DNA of 64,000 bases from Typhlomys cinereus (Eukaryota > Chordata > Mammalia > Rodentia > Platacanthomyidae). The position numbers were made by a program, and so were the translations under genes. Of this stretch, positions 46,959 to 59,408 are shown one piece after another (the first letter of the stretch is position 1; the number at the start of each line of letters is the position of its first letter). The stretch covers positions 2,033,257 to 2,097,256 of the forward strand of contig JALPQD010000390.1 of NCBI GenBank assembly GCA_023101885.1, read 5' to 3'. The notes beneath the pieces are model-generated. The model ran no database searches, was not told the DNA's origin, and saw nothing but the letters and a program-made list of their open reading frames with translations.

Positions 46959-47804
46959 TACCAAACCCACCCAGCCCACCTAGGGACAGTAATTCCAAGG
47001 ATTATGAACAGGAGGGATGGGGTAGGAGGGCCACACCAGAAACAAGGAGAGAAGGGACCATGTTACAGTAGGGAAAATAGGCCTCCACCAAGGACCCAAA
47101 TAAGTAATGAGACATCTGATTAAGTTCACAGACTTTTGTTCCTGATCATTTACTACTGAGGGGGTGTGATCTCACCAGAAGAGGAGGGCATATAGTCTGG
47201 CAGATAAAAAGTAACAATTTTGCAAATGGGTGATAGTCCCCTCCCTCACTGTGGTTTCCCACTTTTATTACATCTACCTTTGAATGTGCTTTTATCACAA
47301 GACTCTAACAGCTTTTTTTGTCTGGCCAGGGGGTAACATACAATGCCCACCAGGATGGAGTGAAGGGCATTGCAGGAGTAGCAAAACTGCAAAAGAAAAT
47401 CAACAAACCACAATCCAGAACTTCAGAGACTCTATATCAACCACCTAGAACTAGGCCAGCTTAGTCTCTCCCCATCTTGAAGCTCAGGGAAATTTGCGGA
47501 AGAGGGGGCGGTAAGAGTGTTAGAGCATAAGGATGGGAGGAGCAATGATATGTAAGATACTCTATACTAGTTGGGGCTGAAGCAATCATAATTGGACTTT
47601 GCATGCCCTGCGCATTGTCCAACACACTGTTGACCTCACAAAGTCTAGCATCTGCTAAAGGCACCAAGATCCTTGGAGGCAAAGGAATGGCAGCCATAGC
47701 AGTGTTCCTATACCTAAGGGGAACACGGGAAAGGGTTCGGGAAAGGCCACTGCGTCCTTGTACGTCATCGGAGAGGAGGGCCCAGAGGAAAATCAGACAT
47801 GCAC

Positions 47805-47920
47805 AAGAAAGGACTCTCTGGGAATTGGGGTGGGAGGCACTGGGGGATGGGGAGGGAGGGGGTGGGGAGGGGGAGTAGGGGGTACGGGGGGAGGAGGAGG
47901 AAGGGAGGGAACTGGTGTAC
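47805..47920 (+). repeat. L1-B 3' UTR G-rich polypurine tract
   Basis: Many runs of three to six G separated by A or T (GGGGATGGGGAGGGAGGGGG near 47840), suitable for G-quadruplex folding, just before the AACTGGTGTACCT box. Confidence 0.75.
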
Positions 47921-47972
47921 CTAATAAGTTTTTATGAGCTGAAATAAAAAAAAAAGAAAAAAAAGAAAAAAA

Positions 47973-47987
47973 AAGAAGGGAAGGAGG
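47973..47987. repeat. Target-site duplication of L1-B, 3' side
   Basis: AAGAAGGGAAGGAGG after the A-rich tail; unit sequence (TTGGAAGGCAGGAAGGG) resumes immediately. Confidence 0.75.
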
Positions 47988-49375
47988 TTGGAAGGCAGGA
48001 AGGGAGAGAGGAATTTTAAGAAAAGAAGGATAGAAGATTCCTGTGAATAGAGAATAAATAAAATTTTTATTGACTTCAATTTTATTCTTAGTATTTTTTA
48101 AATTTATATTGAGTTCAATCAAAGAAATATGTAATACACAGGTGTTTAAGGAAACAAACTTATTAAGGTTCGTGGTTATTATCTCGGTTTAATGGACTAC
48201 AGATTGAATTACACAGGTGAATTAAGATGTTTAAACAGTATGCAATACACATAAGGAAACTCAAAACATGCAATAGAAATTTAAGTGTATGAAATCAGAG
48301 CTAAAAGGTAGCCTTTTACTTACAAGTCTATGCTCATCTCATTTTGTATCACCACTTGTTCTAATTTGGTTGGGAATTTTCTGTCCCTGTGGAAGAGTTA
48401 TGAGGTGTTTCAATACTCTACTATTACTGATTGACAATTACCAATAGTAATGAAGTCCTAAGATTCTGTGTGAGATTGAAAATAATGTTTATTTTCAATA
48501 CATCTCAAGGTTTCACAAGTGCAATCTTGAACTTCAGCCACATTTACCTCTTCTAATGATTGAGCGACTGCCTTTAGGTGCAGCAATTTGCCCTTTGGCA
48601 TTTAATGACTGACAATGTGGAAATTGCTTTACAAACACTGAAAGCAATGAGGTAATTAACTACTTTTGAAGTAGTGAATGAAAATAGAATTTCTAAAGAC
48701 CCAGTCCAGGGACAATGTGGCCAAAAACACTTTATGGGGACATGGACATTATACTGAAAATAAGTACTACACAAGTTTTAAAACAACTCATAGCAAAAAT
48801 GAACAAAAATCATACAGAATGATCATGTATGATCCCACACACAAGCACACACAACAAAGTGGAATAGGTGAAAGTGAGTGAGCTCAAGTATTGCAAAAGA
48901 GTAAAGAGGAATATGTCAGATAGAAGAACAGGTCAGAACTGATCTGTTACTGTTACAGCTTTCACATAATAGATTTGCATTCACAGAAAACTGATGCACA
49001 CTCATACTAGATATGTTTTCTTGATTGAATGGACTGTTTATGGTAACTAATGTCTCTGGATTGAAGGAACAGTTTAAAATACTGTACTTGATCATGAGTC
49101 CTTAACTGAGTACAGTGCCTACTTAGAGATCTGAAAATTTCTGTTTCTCTCTAGAAATTAAAAGTTGTCTAACTTCTGATTTCATAAAATTTGGATCAAG
49201 CTGGAAATCAAAATGTAAATATGAAATATCGTCTCATTATATCTGATGACCAGTTAATAAGTGCTTTTGGATAAATAACATATTTTGATAATTTTCAAAA
49301 ATACACATGCTGGCGGAAATCATTATCAAACTATAATTCTCTTTTTAAGATTATAGTAAACGTTTGTTTAACATT
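47988..49375. other. Intergenic, upstream of the OR pseudogene
   Basis: Unit 4 sequence equivalent to 33650-34990 of unit 3. No gene seen. Confidence 0.65.
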
Positions 49376-49410
49376 TTTTAAAATTTTTTATTCTGTTGTG
49401 TGTGCATGCT

Positions 49411-49464
<54 letters not shown>

Positions 49465-49684
49465 TGTGTGTAGAGCCACCGGCAAATTTGGGAACCACCA
49501 TAGACTGCCTCTACCTCCTCCTTGTTTACTCTGCCCGGGATTCACAGGCTCTGCCCTACCAGGACCAGAAGTGCAGGCTGCCCCCGCTTCCACTCAACAT
49601 CTTTACGTGGGATCTGGGATCTGAACTCAGGACCTTCCGCCTGCAAGGCAGAGGCCTAACCCCTGAGCAACCTCTCCAGCCCCA
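49376..49684 (-). mobile_element. B2-like tRNA-derived SINE with long TG repeat
   Basis: Same family as 30586-30893: minus-strand head GGGGCTGGAGAGGTTGCTCA, B-box-like GGTCCTGAGTTCAGATCC, body and CA-type tail (TG repeat on +, 49414-49463). Inserted about 390 bp before the pseudogene ATG, in what is promoter-proximal sequence in the intact units. Target duplication not clear. Confidence 0.8.
49414..49463. repeat. TG microsatellite inside the SINE tail
   Basis: About 25 TG repeats. Reading frames through it are artefacts. Confidence 0.9.
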
Positions 49685-50070
49685 AAACTATTAATGATTC
49701 TTGCACTAAAAACATTTTTGGAATATAAACAGAAATATTTGAAGAAAAGGAAATTATCTGTTGAAAGACAGAATCATTGTTAATTTGGCAGAAAACTCAC
49801 AATTTTTCTGATATTGCTTTTTAGAGTACTCAGATGAAAACAAAGTGCAATGGTTCATTTTTTGGTGTCAAACACAAATTAATATGTAGGAGAAAAAAAC
49901 TGTGGATGTTTACTAGCAAAGAATATAAAACAACCAATGTCAGAGGATATGACAGCTCATTTCTTTATCTGTGGAGTTTGCAAATTAGGAAATATGAAAC
50001 TTTCAGTTCATGCATAGATAACACCATCTAAATATGAAGAAATGACATTTCTGTTTCAGCAACTCCATGG

Positions 50071-51014
50071 ATGACACACAGAGAGGACACAGCAGCAAAC
50101 AATGCTTCCACAGTGACGAAATTCATCTTCCTGGGGTTTTCTGACCTGCCCAACCTCCAAAGCTTCTTTTTGGAATATTCTTTAAAATGTACTTAATTAT
50201 CTTAACAGGAAACAGCCTCATCATTGTGATAACCAAGCTTGACCCTGAATTGCATAAGCCCACGTATTTTTTCCTGGTAAATTTTTCCTCTCTGGAAATC
50301 CATTATGTGTCAGTCAGTCTCCCTAGGATTCTCTTTAATCTTTATACTCAGGACAGAAGGATTTCTCTTATGAGTTGTGTGAGACAGATGTGCTTCTTCC
50401 TGACTCTGGGAGTCAATGATACTGTTCTCCTGACTGTGATGTCCTATGACCACTATGTGGCCATCTGCAACCCTCTGAACTACCCTTTGGTCATGAACCT
50501 AACAAGGTGCACACAGCTGGCAGTGAGTTCCTGGCTTGTTGGAATCCCATTCCAGCTGGCACAAACCTGTCAGATATTCTCTCTGCACTTCTGTGATTCT
50601 AACAAAATAGATCACTTCTTCTGTGACATACCTCCACTTCTCAAGCTGGCCTGTGAAGACACATCTCTGAATGAACTGTATGCCTATGCAATAGCTATTC
50701 TGTTTGCTGTTGCACCTTTTATGGTGATTCTAGCATCATACAGTAAAATCATTGCTACCATCCTGAGGTTGCCCATAGCACAGGGACGGGCAAAAGGCTT
50801 CTCCACATGTTCTTCCCGCCTGTTGGTGGTTGTTTTGTTTTTTGGCTCTGCCAGTATTTCCTATTTCATGCCAACCTCCACTCATTCTGCAATGACTGAC
50901 AAACTGCTGTCTCTATTCTACACTATTGTGACAACCATGTTCAACCCAATGATATACAGTCTGAGGAACAAGGATATGATTGCAACACTGAGAAAAGTAA
51001 TATTAAAATCATAG
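50071..51014 (+). pseudogene. Olfactory receptor family 10 pseudogene (unit 4)
   Basis: The conserved ATG (50071) follows an acceptor-like TTTCTGTTTCAG and begins MTHREDTAANNAST as in OR-4. One nucleotide is missing between 50161 and 50186 (start of TM1) relative to OR-3 and OR-4, so this frame stops at TAA 50194-50196 after 41 codons. The rest of the receptor continues in another frame to TAG at 51014, open from an internal Met at 50187 that lacks the N-terminus and part of TM1. Motif decay: PTYFF for PMYFF, SYDHYVAIC for SYDRYVAIC, EIHYVSV for EICYVSV, TTMFNP for TPMFNP. The 3' half is nearly identical to OR-3. Confidence 0.88.
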
Positions 51015-51425
51015 TGTTGTACAATTATGTACAATAGAATGGATAATTTTCATATTCTTGTCACATACTTATTTCACCACAGTGCATTTCTTTTGAGATG
51101 TCAATCACTTCTGTTTATCACATATTTCATGACTCATAGAACTATAAAATATATTACACATCTGGGAATCATTCTAGACTAACTACTCAGTGTTCAATGT
51201 TGAATGTCTAATGAAAAACATTTCCTTACAAAATAAAGTTTCATTTTTTGTCATAGTCTATACAGCATTGGAATTCAGAGATTAGTATTGCAAACTTTGA
51301 TATTTGAAAAATGTGACTCATGTATACTGGTAAAATATTTACCTATATATTTCAAAATTTTTATCAAGGTTCCCAGTAATCTTTCCTTTGTTGTTACAGA
51401 GATTCAAGGGTGATATTTGTTTCAT
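51015..51425. other. 3' flank of the OR pseudogene
   Basis: Unit flank with the conserved AATAAA (51232-51237, 218 nt after the stop), ending at the L1-C target duplication. Confidence 0.65.
51232..51237 (+). promoter_or_regulatory. Candidate polyadenylation signal of the OR pseudogene
   Basis: AATAAA in the same context (TTACAAAATAAAGTTTC) as in OR-3. Confidence 0.45.
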
Positions 51426-51441
51426 AGAAATTTGCTGAATA
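51426..51441. repeat. Target-site duplication of L1-C, 5' side
   Basis: AGAAATTTGCTGAATA; partner at 57797-57812 matches 14 of 16. Uninterrupted equivalents are at about 28360 and 36680. Confidence 0.8.
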
Positions 51442-51800
51442 GCTTTCCCCACCCCGCTCCGCCTGCCAGGACGGGTTGTGTACACGGTCCAGCCGGGCCT
51501 CATCCGCGACCTAGGTAAGCTCCGCCCGCGCCCGCCCACCAGAACCCCAAGTCAGCCCAAGGGACCCAGCTCCTACCCAACCATCCAGCCGGAGCCCCGC
51601 GCAGGGCCTAGGAATGAGGAGGACCTCCCCCTGCACCCGGGCCCCGCCCCAGCTCCCCTCGGGTTAAATACCTACACGCTGCCGCCCTCATCCTCCCTCC
51701 CCACTCGGATCCGCCGGCCAGGACGCGTGCGGTCTAGCCAGGCCTAATCCGGGACCTAGGTAAGCTCCGTCCCTGCCCACCCCCAGAACGCCAGGCCAAA
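51442..51800 (+). promoter_or_regulatory. L1-C monomeric 5' UTR promoter
   Basis: Two CpG-rich monomers. TATA-like TTAAATA at 51664-51670 lies 30 nt before 51694, the position in monomer 2 equivalent to the first base of the element. Each monomer carries CCTAG|GTAAGC donor-like sequence (51511-51520, 51756-51765). Confidence 0.6.
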
Positions 51801-51910
51801 TAATTCAGTTTAGTGAAATTGAAAGATCTTAAGAGTTAAAACGACAATGCCAAAGACAAAGTGCAAATCCATGAGAAGCAACACTCAAGTAAACCAATTT
51901 CCCACTGAAG
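51760..51910 (+). other. Intron-like segment in the L1-C 5' UTR/ORF1 start
   Basis: 151 nt starting GTAAGC after CCTAG and ending GAAG before GAATTAATCC. It contains the first ORF1 ATG (51847). The segment from a GTAAGC donor to this acceptor is exactly what is missing in L1-A. With the upstream monomer donor the intron would be 51515-51910 (396 nt). In L1-B neither border is intact (GGAGAG, GAAAAATT). Confidence 0.6.
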
Positions 51911-52887
51911 GAATTAATCCCATAATGTTAGACTGCAACTAGAACAAACCCACGGAAAATGGCCAAGAAAGCCTGACCCAGGATAACGACTTTCAAAATA
52001 TGATGATTACCATGTTGAATACTATGAAAGAGGAAATTACATAATCTAATCAATTGCTTTGAAGAGGAACACAACAGACACTCAGAGGAGTTGAGAAAAA
52101 CAGTGCAAGAAACAAAAACTGGCATAGAGCAGTTAAAACAGACTCAAGCAGAGTTTAAAACTGAGCTAAAAGACAAGTTATCTTCAATCCAGAGATTCTT
52201 ATAAGCAGAACTAATGAAGCAGAAAACAGAATTTCAGATCTTGAAGATAAAGTGGGAGTACTAACCAGGTCAATGTAAGAGGTTGTTAAAGCCAAAAAGA
52301 TACTTGAGAGAAATATCCAAGAGATATGGGACACCCTGAAGAAGTCTAACATGCGTATTCATGGAATACCAGAGCAAGAATCTCAAAATACCACCCCTGA
52401 GGAAATTTTTCAAACGATCATCAAGGAAAACTTTCCTCCCCTAAAAAAAGAGAGGCACATCCATATATAAGAGGCACTCCACACCCCAAACAGATACGAC
52501 CAAAATAGAAGCACCCCACGGCAAATAATAGTTAAAACACTCTACATTCAAGATGAACTGGTGCTGAGAGCTTCAAGGGAGAAAAAACAAGTCACTTTTA
52601 AAGGTAAACCTATTGAAATAACAAATGACTTCACAGTGGAAACAGTAAAAACAAGAAGAGCTTGGAGAGACATACTTCAAGTATTGAATGAGCAAAAATG
52701 TCAACCCAGGCTGATTTACCCTGCAAAACTATCCGTCATGATTGAGGGAGAAAGAAAAATCTTTCAGCACAAAGACAATTTGAAGGGATACATGTCCACC
52801 AAACCAGGCCTTCAAAATATGCTAGAAATGATACTCAAGCATGAAGAAAAAAACAGGCATACCCAGGAGAACAGAAGGCAAGTATAA
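51847..52887 (+). pseudogene. L1-C ORF1, broken
   Basis: Starts MPKTKCKSMRSNTQVNQ and runs in frame into the MLDCN block (26 codons later), showing the native ORF1 N-terminus. TAG at 51940-51942 replaces a Gln codon; an 11-nt deletion near 52035 and a TAA in IHI-stop further on add damage. The C-terminal part (52561-52887, LRASREKKQVTFKGKPI to NRRQV) stays open. Confidence 0.85.
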
Positions 52888-52937
52888 CACCATTAAAAGC
52901 AAAGCAATATACTTATAAAAACTACTAAACATAATAA

Positions 52938-55900
52938 ATGTCTGGAATTAAAAAGTTTCTCCATTATAACACTAAATGTTAATGGAATTAATTCACCGAT
53001 CAAGAGACATAGATTACAAACTTGGATTAAAAATCACAATCCATCAATCTGCTACCTGCAGGAAACCCATCTCACCACAAAAGATAGGCACGCTCTAAAA
53101 ATAAAAGGCTGGTCAACAATTCTACAAGCAAATGGAAGCAGAAAACAGGCAGGGGTAGCCATTATGCTATGAGACAAAGTGGACTTCAAACCAAAGAAAA
53201 TTATAAGAGACACGGATGGATACTACATTTTAGTCACAGGTACAATTCACCAGGAAGACTTCACAATACTGAATATATATGCACCCAATATGGGCCACTC
53301 CACATTCATTAAGAAAACCCTACAGCGTCTAAAGCAAGAAATCAACCCCCAAACGATAATTCTCGGGGACTTCAACACTGCCCTCTCAACATGGGATAGA
53401 TCAACAGGTCAAAAGCTTAAGAGAGACACGTTGGAAATTAAACAGACCCTTAAAGAAATGGACCTTACAGACCTCTATCGAACTTTTCACCCACGTACCA
53501 AAGAATACACATTTTTCTCAGCAGCACACGTAACTTTCTCCAAAATGGATCACATATTGGGCCACAAAACGAATCTGCACATATACAAAAAAGTTGAAAT
53601 TCTAACCTGTGCCCTATCAGAGCACCACGGCCTAAAGCTGGACATCCACAACACAATAAACAAGAGAAAATACACTAAATCCTGGAAACTTAACAATATG
53701 ATGCTGAATGAGAACTGGATTCAGGAAGAAATTAAAAAGGAAATTCAAGATTTCCTGAAAGTGAATGATAATGAAAATACAACTTACCAAAATCTCTGGG
53801 ACACAATGAAAGCTGTTCTAAGAAGTAAGTTCATAGCTCTTAATGCCTACATCAAAAAAATGGAAACATCAGAAATAAACAACTTAACAATGCAGCTTAA
53901 AGCTTTAGAGAAACTAGAGCAATCTGATCCCAAAAGTAGTAGAAGAGAGGAGATTAGCAAAATAAGGGGAGAAATATCTGAAATCGAAATTAAGAAAACG
54001 ATAGAAAAAATCAACCAGTCAAAAAGCTGGTTCTTTGAAAAAAATCAATAAGATTGATACACCCCTAGCTAAATTAACCAAAAGCAGGAGAGAGAAAACC
54101 CAAATCAACAAAATTAGAAATGAACATGGAGTTATCACTACTGATACCCAAGAAATCCAGAGAATTATAACATCATATTTCAAAAACTTATACTCTGTGA
54201 AGTTTGACAACACAAAAGAGATGGATGAATTTCTAAGTACACAACTTACCTAAATTGAATCAGGAAGTTGTGAATTATTTAAATAGTCCTATAACATATA
54301 AGGAAATTGAGGAAGTAATCTCGAATCTTATCACCAAAAAATGTCCAGGAACAGATGGATTCAGCACAGAGTTCTACCAGACATTTAAGGAGTTAATAAC
54401 ACCAATACTCCTTAAACTGTTCCATCAAATATCAAAGGAAGGAACACTACCAAATTCCTTCTATGAACCTAATATCGTTTTAATCCCAAAACCTAATAAA
54501 GACTCACTTAAAAAAGAAAACCATAGGCCAATCTTTCTGATGAACACAGACGCAAAGATTATCAACAAAGTTTTAGCAAATCAGATTCAAAAACATATTA
54601 AAAAGATCATTCACAGGGACAAAGTAGGCTTCATCCCCAGCACACAAGGTTGGTTCAACATATGCAAATCAATAAATGTAATTCATTATGTAAACAAGTC
54701 CAAAGTCCAACACCACATGACACTCTCCATAGATGCAGAAAAAGCTATTGACAAGATCCAACAGCCTTTTATGATCAAAACGCTAGAGACAGTAGGAATG
54801 GAAGGAACCTTTATCAATATAATAAAAGCTATATAAAACAAGCCCACAGCAAGGATTATGCTCAATGGGGAACAATTGGAAGCATTCCCACTCGATCAGG
54901 AACTAGACAAGGCTTTCCACTCTCAGTACTTCTATTCAATATTGTCCTTGAGGTCTTAGCTGAAGCCATAAGATAAGAAAGGGATATAAGAGGGATTCAA
55001 ATTGGCAAGGAAGAAGTCAAGCTATCTCTATTTGAAGATGACATGAACTTATAGCTGAGTGATCCCAAAAACTCCACCAGGAAGCTCCTGGAACTAATTG
55101 AGAAGTTCAGCAGGGTGGCAGGATACAAAATAAATGTGCAAAAATCAGAGGCCTTCCTATATGCCAAGAATGAAAGAAGTGAAAAAGCCTTGAGAGAAAC
55201 AATCCCATTTACTGTAGCCCCTAAAAAAATGAAATACCTTGATATAAACCTAACCAAGGAGGTAAAAGACCTTTACAATGAAAACTTTAAAACCTTCAAG
55301 AAAGAAATAGCAGAAGACACTAGAAGGTGGAAAGACCTCCCATGTTCCTGGATTGGCAGAATCAACATCGTAAAAATGACCATCCTACCAAAGGCAATCT
55401 ACAATTTCAATGCTATACTAATTAAAATCCCAAAGCAATTCTTTAAAGAAGTTGACCAAACAATCTCAAAATTCATATGGAGGCACAAAAGACCCAGGAT
55501 AGCAAAGACAATGCTGAGTAACAAAAACACTGCTGGAGGTATTACCATACTGAACCTTAGTCTATATTACAAATCCATAGTTATAAAAACAGCCCGGTAC
55601 TGGCTCCAAAATAGTCACATAGATCAATGGATAAGGATTGAAAACCCAGATATAAGCCCACAAAATTACAGCCATTTGGTCTTTGACAAAGGGGCCCAAA
55701 GAATCCAATGGAAAAAGAACAGCATCTTCAACAAATGGTGCAAGCAAAACTGGATCTCCACATGCAGATTATTAAAGCTGGACCCATACTTGTCACCATG
55801 TACAAGACTTAATTCCAAAGGGATCAAGGACCTTGATATCAGGCCAGAGACTATAAAAACCATAGTTGAAAGGATAGGGAACTCCCTCGAGCTGATTGGG

Positions 55901-56757
55901 CTAGGCCAACATTTCCTAAACAGACATCCAATGGCACAGTCACTGCTACCAACTCTCAACAGTTGGGATCTTGTGAAATTAAAGAGCTTCTGTTCAGATA
56001 AAGAGATTGTAACATGAGCTCAAAGGAAACCCACAGAATGGGAGAAAATCTTCACTAACCACATATCTGATAGCGCTCTACTGTCCAGAGTGCACAAAGA
56101 ACTTATAAAACTAAACATCAAGGAAACCAATGGCCCAATTAAAAAATGGGCTCTGGAACTTAAAAGAAATTTTACCAGGGATGAAATTAAAATGTTCAAC
56201 AAATATCTTAAAAAATGCTCCACTTCTTTAGCCATCAGGAAAATGCAAATCAAAACTTCCCTGAGATATCATCTCACCCCGGTCAAGATGGCAAAAATCC
56301 ACAATACAAACAACAACAAATGCTGGAGAGGATGTGGAGAGAGGGGAACTCTCCTACATTGCTGGTGGGAGTGCAGGCTCATACAGCCACTCTGGTGAGC
56401 CGTTTGGAGATTCTTAAAGAAATTAAAGATTGAAATGCCATATGACCCTGTGATTCCACTTTTGGGTATAACCCCCCATACAGCAGAAGTTCACCTCGAT
56501 ATTACAAGCATGACCATGTTCATAGCAGCACTGTTTACAATAGCAAAGACATGGAATCAACCCTAATGTCCAACAGTTGACGAGTGGATAAGGAAAAGTG
56601 GTACATCTATATAATGGAGTATTACTCAGCCATCAAAAATGATGAATTACTGGAATTTGCCTGGAAATGGATGTCATTAGAAACAATTATATTAAGTGAA
56701 GTATCCCAGACCCAGAAAATTAAACGCCGTATGTACTCCCTAATAGGTGGCTCCTAA
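52938..56757 (+). pseudogene. L1-C ORF2 (endonuclease/reverse transcriptase), broken
   Basis: A 2-nt loss right after the MSGIK start shifts the frame; TGA at 53170-53172 replaces the Ser codon of ML-S-DKV as in L1-A. Then a long open stretch 53179-54051 ([30 protein letters not shown]) ends at an extra A near 54045. RT core keeps FEDDM at about 55030 but a TAG follows at about 55053. 55115-56017 is open (thumb region), and the MYSLIGGS end is at 56757. Confidence 0.88.
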
Positions 56758-57649
56758 TACCAAACCTACCCAGCCCATCTTGAGACACTCATAGGTAAAT
56801 CTATGTATTACCTACAGTAATTGCAAGGATTATGAACAGGAGGGATGGGGTTGGAGGGCCACACCAGAAACAAGGAGAGAAGTGACCATGTTACAGTAGA
56901 GAAAATAGGCCTCCATCAAGGACTGCAAGAAAGTAATGTGACACCTAGTTAAGTTCACAGACTTTTGTTCCTGATCATTTACAACTAGGGGGTTATGAAT
57001 TCACCAGTAGGGGAGGGCATATAGTCCGGCAGATTAAAAAGTAAAATGCCATATGATCCTGCAATTCCACTTTTGGGTATAAGTATTACATCTACCCTTG
57101 AATGTGCTCTTATAATAAGACTCCAATTTAACAGCTTTCTGTCTCTGGCCAGGGCGTGACATACAGTGCCCATCACGATGGAGTGAAGGGCATTGCAGGA
57201 GCAACAAAACTGCAAAAGAAAATCAACAAACCACTATCCAGAACTTCAGAGACTCTATATCAACCACTTAGAACTAGGCCAGACTAATCTCTCCCCATCC
57301 TGAAGCTCAGGGACATTTGCGGAAGAGGGGGCCGTAAGAGTGTAAGAGCAAAAGGATGGGAGGAGCAATGATTTGCAAGATACTGCACACAGGTTAGGGC
57401 TGAAGGAATCATAATTGGACATTGCATGCCAGGAGCAATGTCCAACCCACTATTGACCTCACAAAGTCTAGCACCTGCTAAAGGCACCAAGATCCTTGTA
57501 GGCAAGGGATTGACAGCCACAGTAGTGTTCGTATGCTTAAGGGGAACTCAGGAAAGGGTTCAGGGAAATGCCACTGGTACCTTGTAAGTCATCGGAGAGG
57601 AGGGCCCAGAGGAGAGTCAGTCTTGCACAAGAAAGGACTCTGGGAATTG

Positions 57650-57745
57650 GGGCAGAAGGCACGGGTTGATGGGGAGGGAGTGGGGAGGGGGAGGGGAAGC
57701 AGGGGGTTTGGGGGAGGAGAGGAGGAGGGAGGGAGGGAACTGGTG
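57650..57745 (+). repeat. L1-C 3' UTR G-rich polypurine tract
   Basis: Runs such as GGGGAGGGAGTGGGGAGGGG just before AACTGGTGTACCT, as in the other L1s. Confidence 0.75.
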
Positions 57746-57796
57746 TACCTATTAAGTTTGTATGAGCTGAAATAATAATAAAAATGTATTAAAAAA

Positions 57797-57812
57797 AGAA
57801 ATTTGCCAAATA
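57797..57812. repeat. Target-site duplication of L1-C, 3' side
   Basis: AGAAATTTGCCAAATA directly after the A-run; unit sequence (TTAAAATAAATTCATT) continues. Confidence 0.8.
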
Positions 57813-59034
57813 TTAAAATAAATTCATTCTTGAAATTTTGAATATTTCATTGTTCTCTCTGAGAAATTTTTAACATTTTAAGGAAATTAAACACCAATGA
57901 ATCTTGAAAATATTATTTAACATAGAATACATAAGAATGAGATTACCACCCACATAGACCAGAAGATAAATTTATATTTGCAAACTGCCTTCATAATCAA
58001 TGCATATATAGATCATTTCATATACAATAAATATAATTCTTACTCAATTTAACACTTGAATTGTTATGCAAGCTGCACTCATTTAGTATCAAGTGGAAGT
58101 CACTGTCTGATTTTAATGTATATTTCCATGTACCCACATGTACCCACATGGAATATATTTTTTGTACATGTTACATGAAAATATTTTCACACAGATATAT
58201 AATGAGCTTTGAACAAATTCCACTTAATGTGTCCTTCTTTGTCCTTGGCTTGTTCTCATCTTTTCATTACTCTATTGGATACCCAAGTAAGACTCATTCT
58301 TTTTTCCTGTGTTTTAATTTATGTGTATTAATAAGTTTTAGGAATAATAAATGAGAAAAACCACGTGGTATTTGCATTACTGCCTCAGAATTAATTTGTT
58401 TAATATGAATTTTTCAATTTACATACAACGTATAGCTGCAAAAGATTTTCTTTTCTTTTATAGACAGTATCTAATCCAAATTGTTTCCTTTACTGTTGAT
58501 AAGCCTTTTAGTTTGATGAAAATCCATTTTTAAACAATTTATGTTATTCGAGGATCCATTTTTTCATAGTTTCAGAGGGAAAATTTGAGGAAATTTAGAG
58601 ATATGATCAAAAGAAAAACAATTTTACTCATCACTTTAATTCAGTGAGAATACAGAATTTCCAAAGGAATACCGGGTCGACCTTGCAGAACAGAGGATTA
58701 CCGAAATCACAAGAAAAATGTGAGTGCACCCCACAAGTGTGTATGATGAAACAAATAAACAAAAAATATTTCAAATAAAATTTTCCTGGAAGCCCAATTA
58801 ATTATGTGGATCCTAAAAGAGAGAAGAAATATCATATGTGTGTCAATGATAGCCAATAACACAAAGAAGGGAAAAAGACAAACACTTGATTTTCTATTTG
58901 TGATTAGTGAGACTGAAATTATATTACATAGTCAATAAACAAATGAATAAACAAAAAACTGCAATTCAAACTATCAAGAAAATAGATACATAAATTAAAA
59001 ATGGACCTAAACAGGGTTTTCAAAAGAACAAATA
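57813..59034. other. Intergenic, unit 4 3' flank
   Basis: AT-rich unit flank equivalent to 28730-30290 with some deletions. No gene seen. Confidence 0.65.
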
Positions 59035-59065
59035 CAAATGCCTATTCTTTCTTCTCTATTCTTTT

Positions 59066-59091
59066 TTTATAAAACTCTATTTATTTATTTA

Positions 59092-59144
<53 letters not shown>

Positions 59145-59408
59145 CAGAGGGCACTGTGTGTCTCTGTGGAGGACCAACATGACTTTGGGAATCACCCTGG
59201 ATTGCTTCTACTTCATTTTTGTTTCACTCTGGGTTTTCCCAGGTCCTGCCCACCAGAGCCAAAAGTACAAGCCACTGATTCTTATGCTTGGCGTTTTGGG
59301 TTTTTTGTTTGTTTGTTTGTTTGTTTTTAATGTGGAACCTGAAATCCAAACTCAGGACCTTTTGCTTGAGAGGCAGATACTTAACTCCTGAGCCATCTCT
59401 CCAGCCCA
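59066..59408 (-). mobile_element. B2-like tRNA-derived SINE, diverged
   Basis: Minus-strand head GGGCTGGAGAGATGGCTCAG, B-box-like GGTCCTGAGTTTGGATTTC, an internal GTTT repeat (59301-59328 on +) and a CA tail (GT repeat on +, 59094-59142). Flanked by TCTATTCTTTT (59055-59065) and TCTGTTCTTTT (59409-59419). Confidence 0.8.

Larger units (their letters stand above)
41621..47972 (+). mobile_element. LINE-1 element B, full length, inactive
   Basis: 6352-bp forward L1: two GC-rich 5' UTR monomers (period 266 bp, second one partial), a non-monomeric leader, ORF1 (42127-43113), a 50-nt spacer, ORF2 (43164-46958, broken), 3' UTR with polypurine tract (about 47805-47920) and an A-rich tail. It belongs to a subfamily distinguishable from A and C by several ORF2 differences (GGCTTC for GACTTC, CCCGG for CACGG). 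The first frameshifts and the loss of the RT catalytic Asp pair make it immobile in cis. Confidence 0.93.
51442..57796 (+). mobile_element. LINE-1 element C, full length, inactive
   Basis: 6355-bp forward L1 with two 5' UTR monomers (period 252 bp), a leader with a GT-AG bounded segment, ORF1 (51847 on, broken), ORF2 (52938-56757, broken), a 3' UTR with polypurine tract (about 57650-57745) and a short A-rich end. Same subfamily as L1-A by shared ORF2 substitutions, including a common TGA. It lies 0.4 kb behind the OR pseudogene. Confidence 0.93.

Noticed and set aside
49398..49694. Cys/Val-rich frames, also at 2465-2671, 30551-30958 and 59038-59391
   Set aside because: Translations of TG/CA microsatellites and SINE bodies.
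50187..51014. 275-codon open frame as a functional short OR
   Set aside because: It starts at an internal Met inside TM1. The homologous start is at 50071 in another frame, separated by a 1-nt deletion, and conserved motifs (PMYFF, DRY) are eroded, so it is a pseudogene.
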